DNA of 64,000 nt from Thermovibrio sp. (GTDB lineage: Bacteria > Aquificota > Aquificia > Desulfurobacteriales > Desulfurobacteriaceae). Each line of letters begins with the position of its first letter. Position 1 is the first letter of the stretch. Positions 12,691 through 18,947 of the stretch are shown here, piece by piece. The position numbers and the translations under genes were made by a program. The stretch spans positions 124,001 through 188,000 of the forward strand of contig WFYG01000008.1 of assembly GCA_015490195.1 (NCBI GenBank). The letters run 5' to 3'. Under the pieces are notes generated by a model that saw nothing but the letters and a program-made list of their open reading frames with translations, was not told the DNA's origin and made no database searches.

Positions 12691-15357
12691 ATGGAACTTG
12701 AATACAGAATAACCCATACCTACATAGACAAGTTCTCAAGACCTTTCCAGAGAAATCAGAAGCTCTTAGAGGAGTTCAACAGGCAGGTTGCCAGGAGCCT
12801 TTCACTGTTTGACAGCCTCAACAGAAAGGAGCTCTCTGTCTCTTTAGACAGCCGCTCTTTTGTTAAGGGAATTGACGCCGTCAAAAAGGAGCTCTCCTCC
12901 CAGATCATTCCTCTACAGATATCCGGAAAAGTTCCCGGGATTAAAGAAACTCTTGCACTACCAGAAGCCACATCCACAGTAAACTGGAGCAGCATCATAG
13001 AAAAGCCTGCCATTCCTGAGCTCAAAGGCTCGGTAGAGTGGGAAAGCAGAATCGGCAAACCAGAACTATTAGAACCTGAACCGAAATACAGAAAAACCTT
13101 AAAGGACTCCAGACAGTTTCTCAAAAAACTGAACAGGCTGTTTAGAGGAGCTCCCTCCATTGAACCGGAACTAAAAACAGAAAAGCTGTTCAGGGATGTA
13201 AACCGCTCCTTAGACAGATTAAACAGGCAGTTTAAGGAAGCAGAACCGACCGTAACTCCCAGAATAGACGAATCTGCCCTGCAGGAGCAGTTAAACAGTC
13301 TCAAGAAGGAGCTCTCCTCCCAGACCGTTGTCTCAACAGTCTCACTCGGTTTAGGGCTCAACCGTTTAAAGGAGCAGTTAAAGGAGGAGGGACTTAGCCT
13401 TTCAGAGGCTCTCTATGAAAGCACGAAGTATGGACTGCGAAAGTCTGAGCTGGCTTACGAGATAGCAAAAGAAGTCAATAAAACCGGTGGTTATATAGAC
13501 GCCACAGATATCGGCAACAACATTGTTACTGCTCTCAGAGAGGGAGTAAGAGGTTCAGAGAAAGAGCTTGCATACTTTGGAACTCTGATGGCTAAATATC
13601 AGAAAGCCTTTGAGGTTCCGGCTGAGGAGATAGGGAAGACGATATACGAGCTCCAGCGCTTCCACATACCTGCCGCAGAGTTTGAAAAAATCCTTGGCAA
13701 GGCAGTAGCACTCAGGCGGGAGTTCAACATCACTTCAGAGACGATGAAAGAAATACTCGGCGATATAGACCAGAACTTTGGCTTCATTATGAACCGCCTT
13801 GACAGAGCCTCAAGGTCAAAGTTCATAGTTGGAATGGAGGAGCTCTCCGCCGCCCTTGAGAACAGCTACATAGACAGCACAAAGTTTATGGAAATGCTGT
13901 CGGGAGCTCTCAGCGGCAACGTTGAAGACCTAAAGAAAACCTACTACCTGACCGGTCTTAACCTTGCACAACTGAGAAAACTCCTTGAAAGCGGGAATAT
14001 TGAAGGTATAGGAGAGGCTTTCATCAAGCAGTCTCAGAAACTATACAGACAGTTTGGAAATCTATCTCCGGTTCAGCAGGCAGTAATAGCACAGAATCTG
14101 GGAATAGACCAGAAGACGTTCCAGCAGGTTCTCCAGGTAGGCAGGAACGCACAGAAGTTCTCTGAAATGCTTCAGAGAGCTTTCAGTATAAAGCCGGAAA
14201 GCCCTGACAAGGTTATCAAGGAAAGCACAAACGCATTTACAAGGTATACAAACGTTATTAAGAACAAGGTTTTAGGGCTTGGAGGAGACCTTGGACAGGG
14301 AGCAGTAGATACAATTACAAACGTCTTTGACTTCTTTGACTCGCCGGCAGGTGTTGCTATCGGAACTCTGTTAGGAGAGAGGTTTTTGAAATGGATAGGA
14401 GGGAAAATTTCCCTCTCCCTTGGAAGAAAACTTGTTTCAGAGTTTTCAGATTTAGGTTCAAAAGCTGGAAAAAGCCTGATTGGAGGAATCGCCACAGAGA
14501 TTGAAGCTGGAGGGAGCTCCCTCCTCTCCCGTGGATTTTCACTATTTTCCTCTCTCCTTTCAAAAGTCACTATTCCTTTAACAGTAGCTTCCATTGTTTT
14601 AAAACCTGAGGAAGTCAACGTTAACGAAGAAGAACTGTTAGAACAGTGGCGGAAAACCCACAGTCCACTATCACCGGAGCTGAAACTCAAGCCTCAACTC
14701 CAATACTCCTTAGACCAGGTTCTAAAAAGGCAGATTCAGGTTGAATCTGCCGGGAACCCTTATGCCGTTTCAAGGGCTGGAGCCGTTGGACTTGCCCAGT
14801 TTATGCCTCAAACCTGGGTGGACGTCTGGGAAAAGAGGAGGGAGCTCTTTGAGAGGTATAACCCGGAGCTCTCCCGGTTTAAGGGAATTCCAGACATCTA
14901 CAACCCAAAAGCCCAGCTGGCAGCTCAGAAAGCCTACATGGAATACCTATTAGATAAGTTCAAAGACGTAAGGTGGGCTCTGGCTGCCTACAACGCCGGA
15001 GAGGGGAGAGTAGGAAAGCTCTACTCAAGGTTCCACGGAGACTTCACAGCAGCCTTTAGATTTCTGCCTGAAGAGACCAGGGACTACGTTGCAAAGATTC
15101 TCCAGGGAGTAAACGTTAAACCCATTCCGAAGATTCCAGAAACTGCAGCTACCACTCAGGAAACGGGCGAATATAGAGGGAGCTCCCCTAAAACTGTTTC
15201 AGACAGTAGCGGAGAGGAGATAACTCTATTAAAAGAGATAAGCAACAGCCTAACTGCAATCCAGCAGCTAATATCACAGGCGTATAAACAGAAACTGCTT
15301 ACCTCCTCAGGAGTATCCATTCCTGCAGTTGACCCGTTTGAACAGTGGAAAAAGTAG
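12691..15357 (+). CDS. Tail tape measure protein with lytic transglycosylase domain
   Basis: This is an 888-residue protein. Residues 1-230 contain repeated helical units (RQFLKKLNRLF, RSLDRLNRQF, and two KKELSSQ copies near 70 and 212 that share a 19-bp DNA repeat). Residues 230-520 are helical, and 530-645 hold hydrophobic patches that may cross the membrane. Residues 675-810 are an SLT domain with Glu685 in VESAGNP, then RAGAVGLAQFMPQTW and WALAAYNAGEGRV. The tape measure sets tail length, and the SLT domain opens peptidoglycan for the tube. The gene lies after the lysis genes instead of between tube and hub, an uncommon place. Confidence 0.9.
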   Translation: MELEYRITHTYIDKFSRPFQRNQKLLEEFNRQVARSLSLFDSLNRKELSVSLDSRSFVKGIDAVKKELSSQIIPLQISGKVPGIKETLALPEATSTVNWSSIIEKPAIPELKGSVEWESRIGKPELLEPEPKYRKTLKDSRQFLKKLNRLFRGAPSIEPELKTEKLFRDVNRSLDRLNRQFKEAEPTVTPRIDESALQEQLNSLKKELSSQTVVSTVSLGLGLNRLKEQLKEEGLSLSEALYESTKYGLRKSELAYEIAKEVNKTGGYIDATDIGNNIVTALREGVRGSEKELAYFGTLMAKYQKAFEVPAEEIGKTIYELQRFHIPAAEFEKILGKAVALRREFNITSETMKEILGDIDQNFGFIMNRLDRASRSKFIVGMEELSAALENSYIDSTKFMEMLSGALSGNVEDLKKTYYLTGLNLAQLRKLLESGNIEGIGEAFIKQSQKLYRQFGNLSPVQQAVIAQNLGIDQKTFQQVLQVGRNAQKFSEMLQRAFSIKPESPDKVIKESTNAFTRYTNVIKNKVLGLGGDLGQGAVDTITNVFDFFDSPAGVAIGTLLGERFLKWIGGKISLSLGRKLVSEFSDLGSKAGKSLIGGIATEIEAGGSSLLSRGFSLFSSLLSKVTIPLTVASIVLKPEEVNVNEEELLEQWRKTHSPLSPELKLKPQLQYSLDQVLKRQIQVESAGNPYAVSRAGAVGLAQFMPQTWVDVWEKRRELFERYNPELSRFKGIPDIYNPKAQLAAQKAYMEYLLDKFKDVRWALAAYNAGEGRVGKLYSRFHGDFTAAFRFLPEETRDYVAKILQGVNVKPIPKIPETAATTQETGEYRGSSPKTVSDSSGEEITLLKEISNSLTAIQQLISQAYKQKLLTSSGVSIPAVDPFEQWKK

Positions 15358-15361
15358 TTTC

Positions 15362-15955
15362 TCAGTCCCTCAGGTCCACAACAGCGTCAGAGAGATGCTG
15401 TTTCTCTAAATTATCTGTGAACCCTGGAATGTAGCTGCAGCTCAGTTTAAAACGGTAAACCTTGCAGAGAAAAGGTTTTCCCTGAGATGTCGCCAGAAAG
15501 TAGGGATTTGCTGAACTTCCAGGTCTGAGAGATTGCTGCCCGGTGAGAATCTGATTCCTCACAAACACAAAAGCCTTTTTCCCAAACAGGGATTTCGCCA
15601 CAAGAGGCAGAGCTCCTCTGTGAGACAGATCCTGAACTGAGACAGAAAGGGATATCGCCCCGGAGCTCCCTAACTTCACAACAGAAGCCGAGTAAATAGA
15701 GGAAGAAAGAATCGTATTTAAATAACTCTCTTTCTGCTGAGGAGGAAGATTCAGATTCTCAACATACTTCGCCCTATCTGCAACCCGCTTCTCAGTTAGA
15801 AACCAGAAGTTCTCCTTCTTCACTTCAAAAAGCTGGGAAACGTTAATACCATCAGCCCTGAGCCCCTCTTTTATTTTCCCAGAAAGAGAACCGATTGATG
15901 GTCCTCCACATCCAGAGATTAAAAGGAACAGCCCAAGGAGTAGAAAACGCAACAT
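15362..15955 (-). CDS. Predicted lipoprotein of the element, unknown function
   Basis: The 197-residue protein has a short signal peptide ending in LISGC, a clear lipobox with Cys16. The mature part is beta-rich with no recognised family. It is transcribed opposite to the tail genes and next to the immunity region, with its own TATAAT box at 15984-15989 and a GGAGGGG ribosome site. Phage-coded lipoproteins in such positions often change the lysogen's surface, for example blocking superinfection, but that is inference. Its presence beside lysis genes also leaves an outer-membrane spanin role open, although it is larger than most. Confidence 0.75.
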   Translation of the reverse strand: MLRFLLLGLFLLISGCGGPSIGSLSGKIKEGLRADGINVSQLFEVKKENFWFLTEKRVADRAKYVENLNLPPQQKESYLNTILSSSIYSASVVKLGSSGAISLSVSVQDLSHRGALPLVAKSLFGKKAFVFVRNQILTGQQSLRPGSSANPYFLATSQGKPFLCKVYRFKLSCSYIPGFTDNLEKQHLSDAVVDLRD

Positions 15956-16008
15956 TTCACCCCTCCCTGCGAGACTTTAGACGATTATAACTTTTCCAGC
16001 GTCAAATA

Positions 16009-16036
16009 TTGACAGTGCAAGTAATTTGCGTAAAAT
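16009..16036 (+). promoter_or_regulatory. Strong promoter with operator in its spacer (early-type promoter)
   Basis: TTGACA (16009-16014), a 16-bp spacer and TAAAAT (16031-16036) give a near-consensus promoter. Its spacer contains GCAAGTAATTTGC (16017-16029). It drives toward a GGAGG site followed by a three-codon frame (ATG ACT GCT TAA, 16079-16090) and then toward the regulator. The design repeats that at 6534. Confidence 0.7.
16017..16029. promoter_or_regulatory. Candidate element operator inside a promoter spacer
   Basis: GCAAGTAATTTGC lies between the -35 and -10 boxes of the 16009 promoter, overlapping the -10 side by one spacer base. It is one of two family members in this exact geometry. 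Confidence 0.62.
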
Positions 16037-16167
16037 TAACTTTGACGGCGGCAAAAATACGGAACACTGGAGGAAACTATGACTGCTTAAACTCCCGCCA
16101 ATCCCAACTGTTCATGATATTTTCCCTGTTTTAATCCTGCAAGCCATTGGAACACAAGCATTTTCTC

Positions 16168-16197
16168 TTGACAAACTCAGCAATGCGAATAATTTGA
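16168..16197 (+). promoter_or_regulatory. Promoter of the helix-turn-helix regulator with degenerate operator
   Basis: TTGACA (16168-16173), 16 bp and TAATTT (16190-16195) point to the regulator, whose ATG lies 40 bases downstream behind AAGGAGG. A degenerate copy of the palindrome, GCGAATAATTTGA (16185-16197), covers the -10 box. This would suit weaker binding and autoregulation. Confidence 0.6.
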
Positions 16198-16234
16198 CTA
16201 ATGAACCGTGTTAAAACCAGACAAGGAGGTCGGT

Positions 16235-16837
16235 ATGGCAGTAAAGAGGGACTACCGGGCAAGGTTAAAGAGAGTTTTAGAGAAAAACAACATGAACGTA
16301 ATGCAGCTGGCAGCAGAGATAAACAAAAGAGGCAAACCCGTTGCGCCAACCTATCTACATCAGATATTCAGATTGGAGAGGCACCCTTCAATAAGAAAAG
16401 GTTACGACGTGTTCCCCAGGATAATAGAAGCCCTACCAGCTACAAAACAGGAAAAGGAGAAATTGGTCTACACAGCTCTGTCTCAACTTCTTGGAAACAT
16501 CCTGACTGAAGCAGAAGAATTCATATCAGAAACTGGGCTGAAATTCACTTCAGACTTTCCTGAGACTTTAGGAGAAGCCTTTGAGAAGATGCGCCAGCAG
16601 GAAGAAAGACCGAGCTACTACAAACTTCAGGACATGACAGGAGTAACCCATACAACATTTAGAGCAATGAAAAAAGGTAGAGTTCCTGACATAAAGATCT
16701 TCCAGAAAATCCTCCGAGGGCTCAAAAACCTGGAGCAGTTTGATACAGCTAAGTTAGCATACCTCTACATCAGAGAAGCTGTAAACGACCAGCTCCTCAA
16801 ATACCTTGACGACTACCTCAGCCGACAGGAAAGTTAA
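16235..16837 (+). CDS. Helix-turn-helix regulator, candidate repressor of the element
   Basis: This is a 200-residue protein from ATG 16235, set by AAGGAGG five bases upstream. An N-terminal Cro/CI-like domain (LKRVLEKNNMNVMQLAAEINKRGKPVAPTYLHQIF) is followed by a linker. A second helix-turn-helix-like segment (SYYKLQDMTGVTHTTFRAMKKGRVPDIKIFQKILRGL) lies near residues 125-165. Two DNA-binding modules in one chain suit recognition of a palindrome or of paired sites. It is the only repressor-like gene in view and is the prime candidate to bind GCAA-N5-TTGC. It has no visible LexA-type autoproteolysis domain, so induction would work by another route. Confidence 0.82.
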   Translation: MAVKRDYRARLKRVLEKNNMNVMQLAAEINKRGKPVAPTYLHQIFRLERHPSIRKGYDVFPRIIEALPATKQEKEKLVYTALSQLLGNILTEAEEFISETGLKFTSDFPETLGEAFEKMRQQEERPSYYKLQDMTGVTHTTFRAMKKGRVPDIKIFQKILRGLKNLEQFDTAKLAYLYIREAVNDQLLKYLDDYLSRQES

Positions 16838-17051
16838 ACGAAGGCTTCCGCCCTCTCCCTTTTCGGGAGGGCTTCTCTTTATACTCTCCCTTTATCCATG
16901 CAATTAGTTCGCTTTTCAGGAAATATCGCTTTCCCCTTCTGGCACTCTGATGAGATGGAATAACACCCTGCGATGCCAGTCTCATCAGATGCGTATAGCT
17001 CATCTTCAGAAAATTTGCAGCCTCTTTAGCTGTAAGTATTTCTTCCTGCAT
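16818..17051 (-). CDS. Excisionase-type helix-turn-helix protein (HTH_17)
   Basis: The 77-residue protein starts at ATG 17051 with GAGGA five bases upstream. The body LTAKEAANFLKMSYTHLMRLASQGVIPSHQSARRGKRYFLKSELIAWIKG is the standard MerR-like excisionase/HTH_17 domain. The C-terminal tail is basic (SRKGRGRKP). It is divergent from the integrase and probably directs excision or regulates it. Its 3' end overlaps the regulator's 3' end by 20 bases, and the basic tail's DNA folds into a hairpin that could terminate the regulator transcript. Confidence 0.85.
   Translation of the reverse strand: MQEEILTAKEAANFLKMSYTHLMRLASQGVIPSHQSARRGKRYFLKSELIAWIKGEYKEKPSRKGRGRKPSFNFPVG
16850..16879 (+). terminator. 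Hairpin inside the excisionase 3' end, possible terminator of the regulator gene
   Basis: GCCCTCTCCC, a TTTTC loop and GGGAGGGC form a GC-rich stem with one bulge, followed by TTCTCTTT. It begins 13 bases after the regulator stop. It lies in the excisionase coding strand complement, so one sequence may serve both genes. Confidence 0.45.
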
Positions 17052-17066
17052 GGCGTTCCTCAATAT

Positions 17067-17079
17067 GCAATTATTTTGC
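17067..17079. promoter_or_regulatory. Candidate element operator in the excisionase leader
   Basis: GCAATTATTTTGC lies about 15 bases upstream of the excisionase start, just downstream of its predicted promoter. Its right end runs into the first of three TTGCTC repeats. Confidence 0.55.
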
Positions 17080-17092
17080 TCTACATTAGAGT

Positions 17093-17121
17093 ATTTTATG
17101 AACTTTTGCTCTGAATTTCAA
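17093..17121 (-). promoter_or_regulatory. Excisionase promoter
   Basis: On the minus strand TTGAAA (17121-17116), a 17-bp spacer and TAAAAT (17098-17093) point to the excisionase, with a leader of about 35 bases. It overlaps the integrase promoter on the other strand, so the two should exclude each other. Confidence 0.6.
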
Positions 17122-17135
17122 CCAATTGATATAAT
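17106..17135 (+). promoter_or_regulatory. Integrase promoter, probably giving a leaderless transcript
   Basis: TTGCTC (17106-17111), an 18-bp spacer and a perfect TATAAT (17130-17135) lie directly before the integrase. Only six bases separate the -10 box from the ATG at 17142, so the transcript would start at or next to the start codon. Confidence 0.6.
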
Positions 17136-17141
17136 TTGCTC

Positions 17142-18152
17142 ATGGCAAGGATCTTCAAGCGTGGAAAATACTGGTGGGTTGACTACCGGCTCCCCGACGG
17201 CAGGAGAGTTCGCCGATCTACCGGATTCACAGATAGGAAGATGGCAGAGCTCATGCTCAAGGATATTGAGCTCCAGATAGCCAGGAAAACCCTCCGTTTA
17301 CCAGTTGACATATCTATAGAAGCGTTCTGGGAAAGATACCTTGAATACGCCAGGCTCCATAAAACGAAAAACAGCTGGAAAACTGACTTCTACGTCTTCC
17401 GGGAGTTCTTAGAGTTCCTAAATAAGAAAAACGTTAAGAAACTAACCCGGTTAACCCCCGAGATACTGGAAAAATACAAGCTCCACCTATTAGAAAAAGG
17501 GAACAAAAAGATCACAGTTAACAAAAAGCTTAGAACCATAAAGGCAATCATCTCAAAAGCCGTTGAGTGGGAGCTATTGCCCGAAAATCCCTGTAAAAAA
17601 GTAAAGCTGTTTAAACAGCCAGAGGGACGCTTAAGATTCCTCACAAAAGAAGAAATAAATCAACTGTTAGAAGTTATAGACAGAGAAGACGTATACCTCT
17701 ATACGGTAATTCTGCTAAACACCGGGCTAAGGAGAGCCGAATTTGTCAACCTGAAGTGGGAAGATGTAGATTTAAAAACTGGCATCTTAAGAGTGGTGAA
17801 CAGGGAAAACTTCACCACAAAAAACTACAGGAATAGAACCATTCCCTTAAGTCCAAAAACTGTTAACTCCTTTAAAAGGCTCAAAGAGATTAACCCGGAA
17901 AAACCCTGCTCTCTGAGTCAGGACCAGCTAAGTAGACTCATCAGTCACTACGCTAAAAAAGCCGGTTTTCACGACGTAACCTGCCACACTCTCAGACACA
18001 CATTCGCAAGCCATCTCGTAATGAACGGAGTAGATCTCGTTACAGTTAAAAAACTCATGGGACATCTTGATTTGAATACAACTCTGATTTACGCTAAAGT
18101 CACAGAGGAACATAAACTTAAAGCCGTGTCATCCATAGACCTAACAGAATAA
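17142..18152 (+). CDS. int: Tyrosine recombinase (phage integrase)
   Basis: The 336-residue protein starts at ATG 17142. An N-terminal arm-binding part (FKRGKYWWVDYRLPDGRRVRRSTG) and a SAM-like core-binding domain (residues 55-140) precede the catalytic domain. The catalytic set is visible: Arg in NTGLRRAEFVNLKW, His and Arg in HTLRHTF, His in LMGHLDLNTTLIYAK, with the tyrosine nucleophile in the last motif. It should recombine at a tRNA-Leu 3' end, whose fragment lies about 150 bp downstream. No ribosome site is present, in line with a leaderless transcript. Confidence 0.93.
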   Translation: MARIFKRGKYWWVDYRLPDGRRVRRSTGFTDRKMAELMLKDIELQIARKTLRLPVDISIEAFWERYLEYARLHKTKNSWKTDFYVFREFLEFLNKKNVKKLTRLTPEILEKYKLHLLEKGNKKITVNKKLRTIKAIISKAVEWELLPENPCKKVKLFKQPEGRLRFLTKEEINQLLEVIDREDVYLYTVILLNTGLRRAEFVNLKWEDVDLKTGILRVVNRENFTTKNYRNRTIPLSPKTVNSFKRLKEINPEKPCSLSQDQLSRLISHYAKKAGFHDVTCHTLRHTFASHLVMNGVDLVTVKKLMGHLDLNTTLIYAKVTEEHKLKAVSSIDLTE

Positions 18153-18214
18153 TACAGTGTGCCAGATATGTGCCAAATAATGCACCAAAATTCCGTAAAC
18201 CACAGCAAATTAAA

Positions 18215-18227
18215 GCAAACTATTTGC
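18215..18227. promoter_or_regulatory. Candidate element operator near the attachment site
   Basis: GCAAACTATTTGC, extended to AGCAAA-CTA-TTTGCT, lies between the integrase and the tRNA fragment. A further GCAAA half-site is 10 bases upstream. It could be a repressor site or an integrase arm site. Confidence 0.5.
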
Positions 18228-18305
18228 TATAAGAGTAAGGATTAAGGTTAAGGTATACCTTGTTTTTTAAAGAATTAGACCGAGCTTCGGGATTTAAAAA
18301 CATAA

Positions 18306-18362
18306 GACTCAGGATCCTGTGGGCTCACGCCCGTGCGGGTTCAAATCCCGCCCCGGGCACCA
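18306..18362 (+). other. Attachment site: 57-nt 3' fragment of tRNA-Leu(CAG)
   Basis: The sequence begins in the anticodon stem-loop (GACTCAGGATCC, anticodon CAG) and runs through the variable arm, T-arm and acceptor strand to CCA. The 5' half is missing and the upstream bases do not pair, so it cannot make a tRNA. This is the displaced 3' end expected at the far junction of an element integrated in a tRNA gene. The intact tRNA should lie at the left end, off the window. Its last 31 bases equal those of the tRNA-Leu(CAA) at 37819. Confidence 0.88.
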
Positions 18363-18890
18363 TTAACATATCTCCTTACCCCCCATGTAGGTAGGAACAG
18401 CTACTCCTCCTAACTCATCACAGAGAACACAACCGCACGAACCTGGAAAACAGAATCCCTCTGCTCTTTTAATAAAACTTTTTATAATATTTTTACCTTC
18501 TTCCACGTCAGAGATGGATTTCAACGCCACACGGAGAGCTATGCCGTTAGAAAAAAGATACTTAAGACAGGAATTTTCCGTTAAGAGCGTAGTTATCTCC
18601 CTTTTTATCTTATCTGTAATACCAAAATATATAGCCCTGGTAACAATTCTTATGGTAAATTCTTTGTAGTGTTGAAGATAAAACCTGAATACAAGCTCAC
18701 TGTTTGACTTCTTCGTCAGAAGAGTGTTTTTAAGTAACCCCAGCCAGTAGGTTCTAATGCCTCCTGCGTTAACAAGAGCGAAGAAAAACTCTTCCGGTAG
18801 AAAAAAACAGTAAAGAAATTTTCCTTCTGGAATCTGGGAAAGCTCACTCAAAGAGTACACACCATCCCATATCACCTTTTCCCCCGACAA
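18363..18890 (-). CDS. Hypothetical protein with C-terminal cysteine cluster
   Basis: The 175-residue protein is encoded convergent with the attachment site; its stop codon touches the tRNA CCA. The start is uncertain: TTG 18890 or GTG 18875 (with GGGGGA upstream). The C-terminus has FCFPGSCGCVLCDE, a C-x4-C-x-C-x2-C cluster, plus a final cysteine, which may bind metal. No family recognised. Being directly outside the attachment site, it is the first host gene on this side or a relic of an earlier insertion. Confidence 0.6.
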   Translation of the reverse strand: MSGEKVIWDGVYSLSELSQIPEGKFLYCFFLPEEFFFALVNAGGIRTYWLGLLKNTLLTKKSNSELVFRFYLQHYKEFTIRIVTRAIYFGITDKIKREITTLLTENSCLKYLFSNGIALRVALKSISDVEEGKNIIKSFIKRAEGFCFPGSCGCVLCDELGGVAVPTYMGGKEIC

Positions 18891-18947
18891 TATTTACTAA
18901 ATTTCAGATTAGCAAATATATTTTCAAAGGAGAAGGAGAACTTTAAA

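Larger units (their letters stand above)
17076..17141. repeat. Three TTGCTC direct repeats at exact 30-bp spacing
   Basis: TTGCTC occurs at 17076, 17106 and 17136, each preceded by a run of T. The spacing is about three helical turns, putting all copies on one face of the DNA. The middle copy is the -35 box of the integrase promoter and the last lies between its -10 box and the ATG. They are candidate sites for the excisionase or regulator. Confidence 0.55.
1..18305. mobile_element. Right-hand part of an integrated contractile-tail element (prophage or tailocin-like), left end outside the window
   Basis: A continuous block of tail, baseplate, fibre and lysis genes leads to a lipoprotein, a regulator, an excisionase and a tyrosine integrase, and ends at a 3' tRNA-Leu fragment. 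Genes are short, overlapping and almost all on the plus strand. The exceptions are one cargo gene (5663-6478), the lipoprotein and the excisionase. No capsid, portal, terminase or replication gene is visible, but the window starts inside the sheath gene, so these may lie to the left. A 13-bp palindrome (GCAA-N5-TTGC) recurs only in this block in my reading. The left boundary is expected to be an intact tRNA-Leu(CAG). Whether the element is active cannot be seen. Confidence 0.9.

Noticed and set aside
12756..13361. A 201-codon open frame on the minus strand inside the tape measure gene
   Set aside because: It mirrors the codon structure of the real gene, is rich in serine and leucine, and lacks a ribosome site; similar shadows at 344-739, 14172-14690 and 32332-32883 were dropped for the same reason.
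16208..16234. Upstream starts for the helix-turn-helix regulator
   Set aside because: AAGGAGG at 16223-16229 fixes the start at ATG 16235.
17076..17141. Start of a CRISPR array because of 30-bp periodicity
   Set aside because: The repeated unit is only 6-8 bases, occurs three times, and overlaps promoters; there are no cas genes and no spacer-repeat structure. No CRISPR was seen elsewhere.
18250..18272. AAGGTATACCTT followed by T6 as a terminator of the integrase
   Set aside because: The palindrome has no room for a loop beyond a 4-bp stem, so it would be too weak; kept only as a curiosity.
18306..18362. A functional tRNA-Leu(CAG) gene
   Set aside because: The 5' half with acceptor strand and D-arm is missing; upstream bases do not pair with the acceptor strand.
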